NCBI GenBank assembly: GCA_013398055.1
Contig: VZRS01002620.1
Location: 42,000-105,999 of the forward strand
Origin: Ifrita kowaldi
Lineage: Eukaryota; Chordata; Aves; Passeriformes; Cinclosomatidae
Direction: 5' to 3'
Length of the DNA stretch: 64,000 bases
Of this stretch, positions 1 to 28,800 are shown in pieces. A model generated the notes under the pieces. It did no database searches. It was not told where the DNA came from and saw only the letters and a program-made list of their open reading frames with translations. Made by a program: the position numbers and the translations under genes. Numbering within the stretch: position 1 is the stretch's first letter; every line of letters starts with the position of its first letter.

Positions 1-831
1 AGGCGACAGCCCTGATAATAAATACCGAGTGTTTATTGGGCCTCAGGTAGGGAACATTTTTGTCTTGTCTATAGCTTTTACCAATTCATAGTTAATCTCA
101 GAAATCTGTTTAAAGCTAGATGAAATCAATCAGTGATCGCTGTTCTATAAAGTAATGTTTCAAAGTTGTAATCCGTACTCATGGAATACCAAAATCAGCT
201 TGTAATTTGTAAACTACATTTGTCTACAGTTTCTCTTTTTTTAAAAGAAAAAAAGACTCATTCCTAGAAGTGGCTCTGAATTATGTGTCTTACATACTCG
301 TGGCTAAAATTTAGCCACTTAATTCCTCTTTTCATGGGATATGTATAAATGACAAACACATTACATAATTCCCTTAATAGTGTGATAATTTCATTAATAC
401 CCATAATGAGGTCCTTTTCATTGGCTTTCTTGGTACTAATGTGATGCAATATTGGGACACATCCAGGTTGGGTAAACAGAAGCATCTCATTTAAGTTTGA
501 TTGATGTCATGTTGTGGATTTGTGATTATATGCATGAATTCCTTCCAGTTTGAAGCATAAAAATAGCTTCAGTTGATTAAAAAAAAGGGACGGGGAGGGG
601 GGGAAGAAGAAAATAAATTGAAAACTGGTGTCATAATTTTATGCTTTCTCGTATGTGTTTCTGAATAATATTTTAGGAATTCTCTTTTTTTGTAAGTCCA
701 TGCAGGAGACATTTTTCCTATATAAGAAATCTTTTTTTTGTTGTGGGGTGGGTAGTGTATGTTCTATGATACACTTAAATGTGGAAAAATTACCAAGTCA
801 GTAGAGCCTTAGCATGTACTTTTCTTTGCAG
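1..831 (+). other. MAP3K1 intron 4, 3' portion
   Basis: AT-rich sequence ending in a pyrimidine stretch and AG immediately before the first MAP3K1 exon of the window. I see no exon, known repeat or RNA gene in it. The 73-codon antisense reading frame at 264-485 has no recognisable content. Confidence 0.7.
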
Positions 832-16988
<16,157 letters not shown>

Positions 16989-19505
16989 CTACTTACGTGT
17001 AAGGCTGAAATACTGAAGAAAATGCTACTGAATATACAATAACTGTCTTGCAGTGCAGTTAAGCGCAGCAAATTATATTGTTCTGTTGGCCTTAATGGTA
17101 GATACATCAAGAGCGTAAGGCCAGTGGAGGACCCTACCTAAGTATGTGATTGACAAATCAAGATCTTTACCTAAGCTCAGTATGCAACATTTGACAATTC
17201 ATGCAGAGATTTGTAAACTGTGCCTTTTCAAACATCTGGCTCTATGTTAACACAAAAACATTTTCCTTAAATCTGCATGATTATTTAGCAGGTAAGTGAT
17301 TTTTATTTTATTTAGAGCACTTTTTCAGCAATATTAGAAGCTGAGAGGCTCAAGATCTATTTTAATATAGCAATCACTGTTCAATTTCACATGTAGATGC
17401 TCTGCAATTAGTAAGTTTTCAGTACTGGTTAAAAGGACATTCTGTATCTGTCCCTTTTAATTACATGATGTTCTCTGAGTAACAAATCCAAATATTGATG
17501 GAAACTTTAAAAAAAGCATTTTGCCTTCCTATGAAGTAAGAGCAGGCACTCATGGTTCACTGTGCATTTACTGCTGGCCATGTAATTTCTTTTGAAATCA
17601 AAGTTTGTTTTCTTTGTGTTTTTAACTTTCATGAAAAGGGGATATTTTAAAATAGTCTTTAGAAAAAAAAGATGCAAGCTGTGTCGTGGAATATTTTCCT
17701 GACACAAAAGTTTTAAAACCAGATTTTCTGGAAATCTGGGATAAAATGCCACCTTCAACAAGGGTATGTTGAAGGCTCTGATAGTATAGGTTATTTAATA
17801 AACAAGATTGTTCTGTATAAAGCAGCTTAGTCTGAATCATGCTAGAAGTTGTTGAGCCTTTTTTTTCATATAGCAGTTTCTTCTGGCAAATTGTGTAGAG
17901 AAGTTTCATGTCAAAGGCCCCACAAACAAAGCTCCCATTAAAGTTTTTATGGGAGACTTTGGCATGTACTTCAGTGTGAGCAGGTGCCAAATGAGCAAAT
18001 CTCATTCTTTGTGTAAAGAAACTGAGGTTACATTCTCTACTGATAACAAGTTTTACCTGCTGTTTTCCTTCTGCCGTACATCATCTATTTACTGTAGCCA
18101 TTAGTGATAATTTAATTTGAAAATTTTAAAAATATTACCGTAAGAAAGGTATTTATTTTAACAAGAAACAAACTTGGACTTGAAGATCAAGATAAAGTAA
18201 AATGTGAAGTAAAGCTTCACCTGTAGTGCAAAACTTGTCGGTTTTTAGGAGTTGTGGGGGTTTTTTTTAAACAAATTTTTAAAATTATTTTAAAGGCAGG
18301 TTTTTAGATTCTGATGCATGTAATTCTGAAGGAAAATGGCAGCTTTTTCTTTTGCTTTTTTAAAAATGGGGATCTTTTTTAATCTAATACTGATTGTGTT
18401 TAATCCATTTTGAAAAAAAATAGTGTTCATGTTATAACTCTTCAGAAGCCAGTTGGATTGTTGGACTCAAACAGAATTGGTTATTTTCAAAGACTCAGGA
18501 CAAACTAAATAAGCTATAGTACCTTAAAAGTGTATAATACAAATTGGAAGAAAGACATCTTAAAGATAAGTTTACATGAATGATAGTGCTCATACTAATA
18601 ATAAAAAAAAAACGAACCCGTGTCATTAGTTGTGAATGTGTTTCTTTTGGAAATATTACATTCCTTTGTTTTTGAAGATTGGCAGACTTTGAAGAGTTAA
18701 AAAGATAATACCGAAATGTGAAGTTTGGTAGCTCTGTTTTGTACTTGACTTTTTTTTTGACCACTTTAGAATTTCTTATTCTAATAAGATTGTTTCCAAG
18801 TCTATCCTATGTGCAAGCTTTAAAGGATGCACTCTTGCCAATTCATGTACTGGAAGATCAGTTGTCAGATTAATACTGTTTCTGGCAGAAATGTAAACTG
18901 TATAAACTGATGAACCTCAGCTAATCAGTATTACTATGTAGATCACCATGCCTACCACATTTCAAACTCAGACTGCCTCGTAGGTGTCCAAATGCATTTG
19001 TTTGAGTTTGCATTTCCCTCGGCTTGCTGGTAATTGTGGTGTTTTTAAAATGGAGATGTGATGTAATATTCTTATTTTCTTTGGATCAAAGCTGGACTGA
19101 AAATTGTATTGTGTAATTATTTTTTGTGTTCTTAATGTTATTTGGTACTTAAGTTGTAAATAACGTCTACTGCTGTTTATTCCAGTTTCTACTACCTCAG
19201 GTGTCCTATAGAGTTTCTTCTACCAAAGTTCACTTTCACAATGAAATTATATTTGCTATGTGACTGATTCCTAAGACTTCCAGGGCTTAAGGGCTAACTT
19301 CTATTAGCACCTTACTGTGCAAGCAAATTTTACAGAAATCTCTGGGTTAAGAAATTTGGCTTCATTGTATCCTTTGTTATTTTAAATATATCAAGATATT
19401 TTAATTAAAAGTTTTTACCCCATTGAACCAATTTTATATAGTATAATTTGTACGTATTTTGGTGTTTTTTGTCTTTATAGTAAATAAAAGTTTTTGAACA
19501 AACTT
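16989..19505 (+). other. MAP3K1: MAP3K1 3' UTR
   Basis: An AT-rich stretch after the stop with no exon-like content. It ends about 17 bases after an AATAAA at 19483-19488, which a T-rich segment follows. The 2.5 kb length is close to that of mammalian MAP3K1. Further AATAAA hexamers at 19552-19557 and 19713-19718 could give slightly longer transcripts. The exact cleavage point is inferred. Confidence 0.75.
19483..19488 (+). terminator. MAP3K1: Poly(A) signal AATAAA, MAP3K1
   Basis: Canonical hexamer on the coding strand, 2.5 kb after the stop, followed by a T-rich region. It is the first of three such hexamers within 240 bases. Confidence 0.65.
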
Positions 19506-19664
19506 TGTCCTTTGCTTACTGTAAGATAAACACATTCGTTTTACTGATGGGAATAAAACATTTCTGGTACACTGCACTGTTTATACATGATTTCGTACAT
19601 CACACTTGATATATCAAGACTTAGTTTCTAATATTAAATGACACAAGTGAATGAGTACTGGCCT

Positions 19665-19700
19665 ACATATATATATGTGTGTATATATATATATGTATAT
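19665..19700. repeat. TA/TG simple repeat
   Basis: Alternating AT and GT dinucleotides over about 36 bases, downstream of the MAP3K1 poly(A) sites. Confidence 0.85.
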
Positions 19701-20480
19701 CTTGGGTGAATTAATAAAGAATGCTTAGATAAAGGGCAGCAACAAAGACTGATTTTTTAATTAACGATAAAGATAGGAACTTCTTCTATGACAGCACTGT
19801 TATCAATGAACCTCCCTTGATTGTACCTTTAGGCCAAGAATTAAATGTCAAAATTTTGCATTACTGCAAATGTAACAATTACCTATTCAGGTGAGCTGAT
19901 TTGGTTAGGTCAGTTCTGGAGCAATTGAAGTATATGTTGGAAATTAATCTGCTGTTTTATGTTTTTGGTGAAATGATTCTGTTGCTTGAGATTTTAATAG
20001 CAAACATAAGCCTTTCCTTATTCAGGCAATCCATGTATTGCAAAGCTAGGGCTTGTCTTTCTCCAGATATTTTTGAAATTTTAAAAATTAATCTGTTTCT
20101 TTGTGGAAACAGATTTCAACTATATACTGTTTTGTGACTATAGATTCAGTATTTTGAAGGATTGCACTTTTTTATTATTTCCATTAGTTGTGTGACTTTC
20201 TGCAGATAGATACAAATACATCAATTCACCAGAAGAAAACTGACAGCAGAAATCTTCGGATAAACTCTATTATCTGATTTCTAAAATCAGAAAAATGTAC
20301 TACCTGAAATGTCAGAAAGGAAAACACATGGCAAGGATTAAGCGGGAGATAAAGTGATTATAATGTATCTTCCTTTATCTGATCTACTGTAGAAGTTCTT
20401 CAATCCTGCCGTAGTATGTGGTACTTGGCGGCGTTGCAGCCCCCTTTTTAGGAGCGAGGGGTGGCAGAGATCGCGGGTGC

Positions 20481-20494
20481 CCGGCAGATGGCAG
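20481..20494 (+). promoter_or_regulatory. CTCF-like motif 1
   Basis: CCGGCAGATGGCAG matches the vertebrate CTCF core consensus CCASYAGRKGGCRS at 13 of 14 positions (counted by eye). It lies in a GC-rich patch between two genes. Occupancy is unknown. Confidence 0.4.
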
Positions 20495-21014
20495 TAAATT
20501 TCAAATACACCTACTCAGGGAACCAAGTGTCTTCACGTGCACAGGGCACGTTCGGTTCTTCCACAGGCAAATGGTAAGCTCTATGCCTGTTGTGACTTCT
20601 CCGGTGGGAAAAACATCTCATTCCTGCCTGAGGGTCATAGGTTGAAGTCTGGTGGTGTTTCATCTTCGCAAGTTCTCACTCAAGGATACGGACTGGCTCC
20701 AGAACATGTTGGAGTGTCACAAGGGTCACGTATGTCCTTTCATCACATGAAAGCGGGCAACTTGTTTGCATGGCAGTTGAGACCTGACAGCCCACCTCCC
20801 AAAGCACTCTATTTCCCTTACTAACTTTCCGGTCATTGCTTAGTCTTCCTTAATGACCTGAGTCACGCTGTGACTGTCTTGCTTTTAAGAGTCACAATAT
20901 GCCTGTGTTGTGGTGAATATGTGTGTTGTTTTCTGGTTATGGCACACAGCTGCTGAAACCCAGAGTTTTAAGTATTGATATGAGACCTTTCTTCTGTGTA
21001 ATTACCGAGGAAGG

Positions 21015-21028
21015 CCGGGAGATGGCAG
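21015..21028 (+). promoter_or_regulatory. CTCF-like motif 2
   Basis: CCGGGAGATGGCAG matches the CTCF core at 12 of 14 positions, on the same strand as the motif about 530 bases upstream. Confidence 0.35.
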
Positions 21029-21924
21029 GGAAGCGCTTTGCGGCAGCCACTGTGCCTTTTCCTGCATTTTCCCTCAATTACTTCAGTTTGCAATAGCCCA
21101 TTGCTCAGCTCCTGATCTTGGAAGAGGTGTGGCAGGCCAACAGTAGAATTGATTATGGAATAAATAAAGGCACAAATTTAAATATTTGTAAAGTTCTGAG
21201 ATGGGAAGTTAATTCTGATAGTTATATTGCTTTGGTGGGCCTGTCCCAAATTCCCAAACTCTTGTCAAAATTTCAGGTCCAGAGGAAGGAGTGTAACCCC
21301 TGAGAGTGTTTTGAGGCTTGATTTCTCTGTTTACCCCAAAACCAGTTCTGAAACACTTGCTTAATATTTTTAACTGCTTTCTGAATAAAGTAAAATGCAT
21401 GTATACGTGTGTTTATTTTTCCAATTTATTTGCAGACTTAAAGTAAGACTGCAGCTAAGAAGCAGAATCCAGAGATAAAAGTTTTATGAAACTAGGTACC
21501 CAAGCAGCCAAGGGACAACAGTGGCCAAAGATGATAACAGTACCCTTATCTTTACACTTCAAGTGGTTTGTACAGAATGATTTGGGGGCCATTGCTAATT
21601 TTTGAAGATCAGTTGCTGAATGATTGTTTTTCTTACAAGATTTTTTTAAAAAATTACATTAGATATAAGTGATGGTAGAATGTAGCACCAAAAGGGCTTG
21701 TGCCCGTGTTTGTAAATGCTTATGGTTTGTAGTATGTTCCTTCAACCTGTCTACTTAGGTGCTGCTGCTTGCTGTGCATCAGTCAGCAGGATGCACCTTT
21801 CAATCTACAGTAGCTTATGATGCTACAAATTACAGCTCATGTCTCCTTGTTGTCACGGCCACAAGCCTAAAGTGTGGACAGAAGTGCGACAGGTCTCAGG
21901 TGTGAAACTGAGCCACTCTTTATG

Positions 21925-22290
21925 GCATGGATCACAAGTCTTACGAGGAGCAGCTGAGGGAGTTGGGCGGGGGGCAGTGCTCAGCCTGGAGAAGAAGAAG
22001 TTCAGCTGTGACCTGCCTGGAAGGAGGCTGGAGCCAGCTGGGGGTCAGCCTCTCTTCTCCCATGCAACAGGATGCGAGGACGTGGCCTGAAGCTGCTGCA
22101 CAGGAGGCTCAGGATGGACGTTAGGAGGAATTTCTTCACAGGAAGGGTGGTTAAACGTTGGAATGGGCTGCCCAGGGAGGTGGTGCCTGAGGTGTTTAAG
22201 GGAGGATTGGATATGATGGCACCGTGCCACGGTGGTGTTTGGTCTGATGATCTGAGAGGTCTTTTCCAATCTAATTGACTCTGTGACCAT
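21925..22290 (+). mobile_element. CR1 3'-end fragment upstream of SETD9
   Basis: Sense CR1 3' region: GAGGAGCAGCTGAGGGAG, later TTAGGAGGAATTTCTTCACA, GGGCTGCCCAGGGAGGTGG, and close to the end AGGTCTTTTCCAATCTAA. The 5' part is missing. It ends roughly 300 bases before the SETD9 CpG-rich promoter. Confidence 0.9.
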
Positions 22291-22770
22291 CTGAGGCACT
22301 AACAGCCCGTAGCATAGCTAGAACCAGGCAGTGGATTTTGGACAGGTGATCTGACACTGCTAGGAGTGGTCTTTAATGGCTGCTTGTAGATAATTTTTAA
22401 ACCACCTTTTAACCGGATCTTGTATTTTTGGATCGTTCACAGAAGGTGCAATGAACATTGTTCGGAGAGAGGTGTGTGTATTTACGTCTGTAAATGTGGA
22501 CCCAGGAGCCATGCGTTTTCATTCCCAATGCCTGCAGCTCTCCCCGTTCTGGGTATTGCGGGTCATTACCCGCAGGCCGAGCGGGAGCCAAGCCCTCACC
22601 TTCGGCCCCCGGGGGCTCCCCGCTCACGGCCCGGCCGCAGCTCGGCGCCCGCCGGCTGCCTACAGCCAATGGCAGCTCAGGACACAAACGCGCCGGCGTG
22701 TGTCCGGTGCTCGGATTGGCTGTCCGGGTGTGCGCGGGCGCGGCCCTGCAGGGGGGCGGTGCGCGCGGCC

Positions 22771-22854
22771 ATGAGGGAGCGGCCGCCATGCTGCGGGCGT
22801 TGCGGCGCCGCTGGCGCTCCTACAAGTATCGCTTCGTGCCCTGGCTCGCCCTGA
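22771..22854 (+). CDS. Overlapping upstream ORF at SETD9 (27 codons)
   Basis: An ATG 17 bases before the SETD9 start, with G at -3, opens a 27-codon frame that ends with TGA at 22852-22854, inside SETD9 exon 1 and in another frame. If the transcript begins upstream of 22771, ribosomes starting here would bypass the SETD9 ATG. Function is inferred; the peptide resembles nothing I know. Confidence 0.3.
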   Translation: MRERPPCCGRCGAAGAPTSIASCPGSP

Positions 22855-22873
22855 ACCTCCGCCGCCAGCGCAG
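22788..22873 (+). CDS. SETD9: SETD9 exon 1
   Basis: 86 nt, CpG-rich, 28 codons plus two bases. It encodes an Arg-rich N-terminus ending LRRQR. Donor GTGAGG. Start ATG is in a strong Kozak context. Confidence 0.94.
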
Positions 22874-25800
22874 GTGAGGCGCGGGGGAAGGTCCCGGGCT
22901 GCAGCCCAGACCCCGCTGCCCTTCTTTGGGAGGGTCTGGGGCGCCGCAGGAGCTCACTCGGGTTTGTCACTCAGAAGTGCTTCAGCATTAGTTGCCTCTT
23001 GGCTGGCATAAAGTTCTTAGTCAGCTACTTTAAAATGGTGTTTAATGTTGAAGATAGATAGATAGATAGATAATTTCTTGTCGGTAGGATGTGTATGCCC
23101 TATTTTAATAATAAAAGTAGTGTTTGAATTTAAATTATTGTGATGTGGTTATAAGTAACAAAATTAAAATAAGTAACTAAATTCAAACCTTACTCGCCCA
23201 CATAATATTTGTCTCACCTCATTTAAAGTGCAATGAACTATTTTTTTAAAGTAAACGTTATGATAATTGTGTTTCGTTTTCGATGCGTTTTTCACTGAGA
23301 GCTCAGTAGGGTTTAACCTACTTGTGGTAAATACTCAGATGATAGTTTTAGAGCAGAACAGGTACTGGTTTAGACAGTCTTTTTTAGTATTTTTAGTGTT
23401 AAAAACAGTGGTTGTAGCTAGAAAAAATGTGGAAAAAGCGTGGAAAAAAGTTTGGGGTTTTCTGAAACAACAGTGCATTCAAGTTGCTGGTGCTGTGAAA
23501 TGGCTCTTCTCTATTTAGGAAAAAAAGTAATATTAATACACGTTTTCAATTTTAAAATATTTTATGTTCTTTACAGGACCCTGCGATATGTTCCTGAAAG
23601 CTCTCAAGACAAAATTATTGCTGATGAAGATGTCTTTGAAACACTACTGAAAACATTTAAAGCTCTGTTCATAAATGACTTCAGTAGACAAGCAGATATT
23701 CTCACCTTACTTCCAGAAGTCAAGTGTCAATATCTGGAGTTACTGAATGTGGAGCAGAAGCGGTCAAAAGTAAATTCTTGTACCCGTCCGGGTCAGCACG
23801 TGTTTAGTCCCGAGGAAGTTTTGTTTAACACACTTGGGTTCACTGTTGGCAGGGATCGGAGTTCCCTGGTGTCTGCTGGAACTGGAGTCTTTGTGACCAA
23901 AGGTTTTGTACCAAAAGGGACGGTTGTGTCTATGTATCCCGGTAATGGAATGTTTTTATTTTTGATTAAGTTAGATGGAACTTCTAAGCATCTGATCATG
24001 GAATGCCAAAGATCAACACTAGTTTTTATTTTATGGGTTTTATTTTTGTCATTCCTTAACAAAATCACCAGTTGGGCTGCATGAGAATATTTATAAACTA
24101 TCTAGAGTTGTTTTGGAAATTAGAAAAACAACATTGGGAAGGATAATTTTGTTTATCAAAAAAAAACTCAGTCCTGAGAGTCTGATTTTCCAGCAGCTAC
24201 AAAAGTTGTTCCAGATTCTTTAAATGCAAATGTATGGGAGAAATTTCAAGTAGATGAACAGGACAGTGTAATTCCTTGGTGTTTCTGTTTTGGTTCAGGA
24301 TCTGAAAAATGAGGTTTTGAGATACCCACATGGGTCAGTAGACAATTGCATGAACTTCAAAGTACGAAAGTACAAATTGGAGAATGAAAGTAAAACCTTC
24401 ATTTAGCATAACACTATTCCATGAAGTATGTTTAGAAAAATCGGTACTTCCCTCTTCCTCTTTCTCATTTCTTGGAACTGTGTTTGCATACATTTCTTAC
24501 AAAGGTTTGTAGTTCTGTCAGTATGGCCAAGCTAGCAACTCTGCTGAGTTGCTTTGGGTTTGTTTCTGTTTCATCTGTCAACAAAATCATTCCCTGTGGT
24601 CTGTGACTTGTGCCAGCAGTGCAGGATCGGGAGCAGCCCAGGCGTTCACTGGTTTTTCCCGAGTGTCTGGCCATTACCATTGATTACTTGTGAACTGACT
24701 AATTGTCACGTGACATTGAGTGAGCCTGCCACTTCTGCAGCTCACTTCAAATTTCAGGCACATACTAAGCGTGAGCATAGGCTCATTCAGAGTCTGCTTG
24801 AACAGCTCTTCTGGCCAAACAAGAGGATGGGCTGTTGCAATGCCTTTTCAGGTTAGTGAAGGAACCTGCCAGGCTGGGGATGGGACCCTGTGGACAGGAC
24901 CGCAGCCTGCCTGTGGCCTTTGCCTGGCTCCTTGTGAGATTGCAGTGGAGGATTTCTGCAGAGAGGTGCTGAAGACATAGTGGGTGTGTGGGATGCAGGA
25001 CAACGATTTCATGAAAAATGACAAGTCAGTCAGCTGTTGTTCTTCTGTGCTTGGAAGTCATGGCAGGTTAAATCTTCTCCTCAGATTTGGGAAACAGTCT
25101 GCTGAAATAATTTTTTCTTGGTATGTCATTTTCCATCTCCTGGACCAAACAAAATCCCTGGGGTAGTGGACGGAGGTGTTTCAGATTCTTTGCGGAATGT
25201 GTGTGTGCTTTTCGGAGTCCTGACACAGTAACAGCAAAATGGCTTAGTATCTTCAGCTGTGTTTTCCTGAACAAGTATCACCTGATGTTTTCCTCTCTGA
25301 AGCACACCTGTTGGCTGTGAGGCTGTATCTTCCTCTCCCAAAGATACTCGAGTCAGGCCTTCTATGATTTCCTTTGAGGCTTCTCTTTTTGAAATATATC
25401 AGCTCATTTAGTTGAGAGGGGATTTTTTACATTTCAAAAAATTGTGTCTGAAAGCTTGTTGGTTTACAAATATCAATGTCACTAAGTGAAAGAGAACTTC
25501 TTTCCCACCCACTCTCTCTCCTCTGAGTTTCTGTGTGGAGGGGACTGAAAGCCCACTGTGACAGTTAACTTATTTTCTTCTGAAATAATATCTGTCTTGC
25601 AACAGGTACAGTATACAGAAAGCATGAGCCCATCTTTTTCCAGTCCCTTGGCAATCCCTTTATTTTTAGGTGCATTGATGGTGTCCTTATTGATGGGAAC
25701 GATAAAGGACTGTCCAGATCAGTGTACAGGTAAGCAAAAGAAATAGAGGATTGTCACTCACCTGATATAAAACGGGTACGTCTTGTCTCAGTTTCCTGTT

Positions 25801-28800
25801 TCTTACCCTGAGTTGCATGTGTATCTCATAATGCAAACAGCACAAGGGTGGGAGATGCTGGATGCAACCCACTATGTACTTATGTCTTCATCTGTAACAC
25901 CAGTGAGATGCATTTTGAAGTACAGAGACTTTCCTGTACAGAAAATAGTTTTAATAGAGCAGGAAGTAGCATAAAAGTACTGAAATGTTTCTGAACTGTA
26001 ATCAAACCTGCTCAGTTCGGTTCATCAAGTCCAACTCCCTGCTCCCTGCAGAACTGCCTAAAACCATATGACTAAGAGCATCGTGTACGCAGTCCTTGAA
26101 TTGTGACAGACTTGGTGTTGTGACCACTCCCCAGAGGAGCCCAGTGACCGGCCACCCTCTCAGTGAAGGATCTGCATAATGCCCAGTCTGAACTTCCCCT
26201 TACACAGCTAACCTGGACTTTTTTGGCTTACCTTAAAATATAGTTTGTTGCAACTTGTGTTTAAATATGACATGAAAATAACTAGCAAAATGATATAATA
26301 CCTAGTTTGAATATTAATACCTAGTAGATTTTAATGTCTGGAATGAGTTTGAAGCTAATATTGTAACGAGTCTTTGTATTTTTAGAAGTGAATGAAAGAT
26401 ATTGACACTACTCTGATGGTAACATTTGATGTTGATTTCTGGAAGAGTGTGTGGTAGTTTTGTTCAGGTTCTTCCACCAGTCTGAAGGACCCCATAGAGT
26501 AGTGGGAGGTGTTGGTCTATGCACGTGCCCCCCTCCTCAGGTGGGTTGGGCAGCTGTAACGTTAGGCAGTGACTGTGGCCATTCCTGCCGAGGAACTAAG
26601 ATAGCCGAAGGAGCCAGGACCCATGCTAACGCTGTTGGGCATTTCAGGTCTTGCAGCAGGAGAGATCAACTTGGCCCTTTTCAAATGAGTGATGAGAGCT
26701 GGCTCACACTCACCCTGCAAAACCCACTGGCAGTGGGACAGTATGTCAACAACTGCTCACATGGTAAGTTGCCAGGTAAATTTTCCAAGTATGAGTTTGG
26801 CTTTATGTATATAAATTATTTTGAAGGTGACGCAGAGAATAGGATATCGATCTTGGGGGGCAGTAGTACTATTTAAAACAAGCACTTCAGAGATAAAAAG
26901 TTTCTGAGGCTTTTTGTCACAGCTGAATGTTGGAATCCTTCGTTGCAGCAGCACTTCAAATATGCTTGTTCTTACTGACCGCCCAGTTTCCCTCCTGGTA
27001 TGTAGAATGAAAAGCACACACCCCAAAATGTGAGATAGTGGGAAAGGGTATCTGGCAAAGTACCACAGACTGAGACAGTAGAGAGTTGCAGATCAAGTTC
27101 CCCAGTATGGTTCCAGGAGGTTTCATGAGAAAACTACATACAGTGACATGTACAGTAGGATTCTATCACTGCTCAGTTTGAACTGCAAGATTTTTTTTAG
27201 ACTTCCTTATGTTTGTGCACAAAATCTAGGAAACTGTTGGTGTAATCTCACTTGTTGGACCTGAAGAAGGGAACTATTTATTCTGTGTCACAGTTGATCT
27301 TAAGCAACTCATGGGAATGTTTGTACTGTACAGAAAATTTAATTGATACCATACTCAGCTTCTAAGTGGCTTTCATAGCCTGCATTACCCTAAAGATGCC
27401 CTGCCTCCAGGTAGCGTTCAGAAGGGTGGCTGGAGGAGTTAACTGAGGGTTGACTGGCGCGGAGATATATGGCTGCTTTTTTGAAGTCCAGTATCTATGT
27501 AAATAGTGATTTTCTCTGTGCCTGTATTTCTGACATGTTTTGCCACCAGGAATAATTTTTTCAATAGTTTTTTAATTGTAAAAGCAAACATTGTGTTTTT
27601 GGAACATTTAGCAGTGCCGTAAGCTACCCCTGGCCTCTTCATGGACATGTTGATAATTGGGCAAAGCTCCTATAGTTGATTGCGTACCTCTTGTGTAATT
27701 CAAAATAGGCCTTCAGAGGAGTGCAGTACCTCCCAACAGAGAAATGGTTTTCAGGCTTGATGAAGCATCTGGTACTGCTGTAGCAGTACATTTGATGGTT
27801 TTACACATCTCTAAGCTCTACCTAATAACTTTTTTTTTATTCTTAGAAAAAGCAGCAAACGTGTGTTATCAAGAATTTGATGTGCCAGGACATTTTCCAG
27901 TAGAACTGAAACAGTATCTTCCAAACATCGTCTACAGCCATGACATAGAGAGGTTGGCAGCAAATGAAAGAGCTTGTATGTTTGTATGATGCATATTGCA
28001 TGTGTAAAGAAAAGATGGACATGATTGAAAAATAACAAACCATATGAAGATGGGTTACACAAGTGTGCAACTGTATGGGAGGGTTACCTCTCTGAATAGA
28101 CTAATTTTAATTACAAGACTCTTCATTCATTATTGCACATTATCACAAATGACATCAGCATAGCTCTGAAGACAGTTTTACAAGCATTTGTTGCACTATA
28201 GTGCAATTCTTCTGAATTCCATAAAGCACTAGTTGTACTTGGCTTGTATTACAGTACTGAGGTTTTTCAGTACGTATTTCAAATCTGTTTCAGCCTTGTC
28301 CAATCAAAGCCCTTCTGAGGTAATTCAGATTTAGGCTTCTTCTTCTTGGTTCTTCATGTCTGCTGCTTATGTGAGAAGTAAGCAGATGAATTTGCAAGAA
28401 GAAACCTAAAATTGTATTGATACAAGTGAGGTACTATGCAATGTAAAGGCATGGACTTACAGTACAGTTAGTAAAATTACAACATCCTGGTTATGACCTG
28501 AAAGTCCACCTTTTTTAAGAAATTAAAACACTTAGAAATCTTTCATTATCCTCTTCATTTCAAGAATGTATAAGAATCTTGGAGCAGATCATCTGAACTT
28601 TTAAGGTAATTCTGGAGTTATTTTAATACTATGAAATTTTATTGGAGAAAGTTACAGTGCATATTGGAGAAACGTCTTTTCTGCTTAAACTTAGAGTTTG
28701 TTGAGTCAAAGTTAGAGATGCATTTGGAATCTGCAGATAATTAAATAAATGCTAATAAAATAAGCAGGAGGACTAAATTCTCAGGAAACCTGGATGCTGT

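Larger units (their letters stand above)
19506..21924. other. Intergenic region between MAP3K1 and SETD9
   Basis: No exon of a known gene is seen. The stretch holds a simple repeat (19665-19700), an AT-rich part up to about 20400, a GC-rich patch at about 20410-20830 with short open frames of unknown meaning, and two CTCF-like motifs at 20481-20494 and 21015-21028. A CR1 begins at about 21925. Confidence 0.6.
22590..22890 (+). promoter_or_regulatory. SETD9: SETD9 CpG-island promoter with paired CCAAT boxes
   Basis: A sharp rise in GC and CpG density surrounds SETD9 exon 1. A CCAAT box lies at 22666-22670 and an inverted one (ATTGG) at 22715-22719, about 50 bases apart, a layout typical of NF-Y-driven housekeeping promoters. 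No TATA box is seen. The start of transcription is not known; it probably lies between about 22720 and 22787. Confidence 0.75.

Noticed and set aside
22420..22854. 144-codon plus-strand frame ending in SETD9 exon 1
   Set aside because: Most of it lies upstream of the probable transcription start in CpG-rich DNA; only its last 27 codons (from 22771) can be a credible upstream ORF.
24480..25360. Cluster of short frames in SETD9 intron 2 as a nested gene
   Set aside because: Frames are short, on both strands and unlike any family I know; there is no sign of splice-linked exons.
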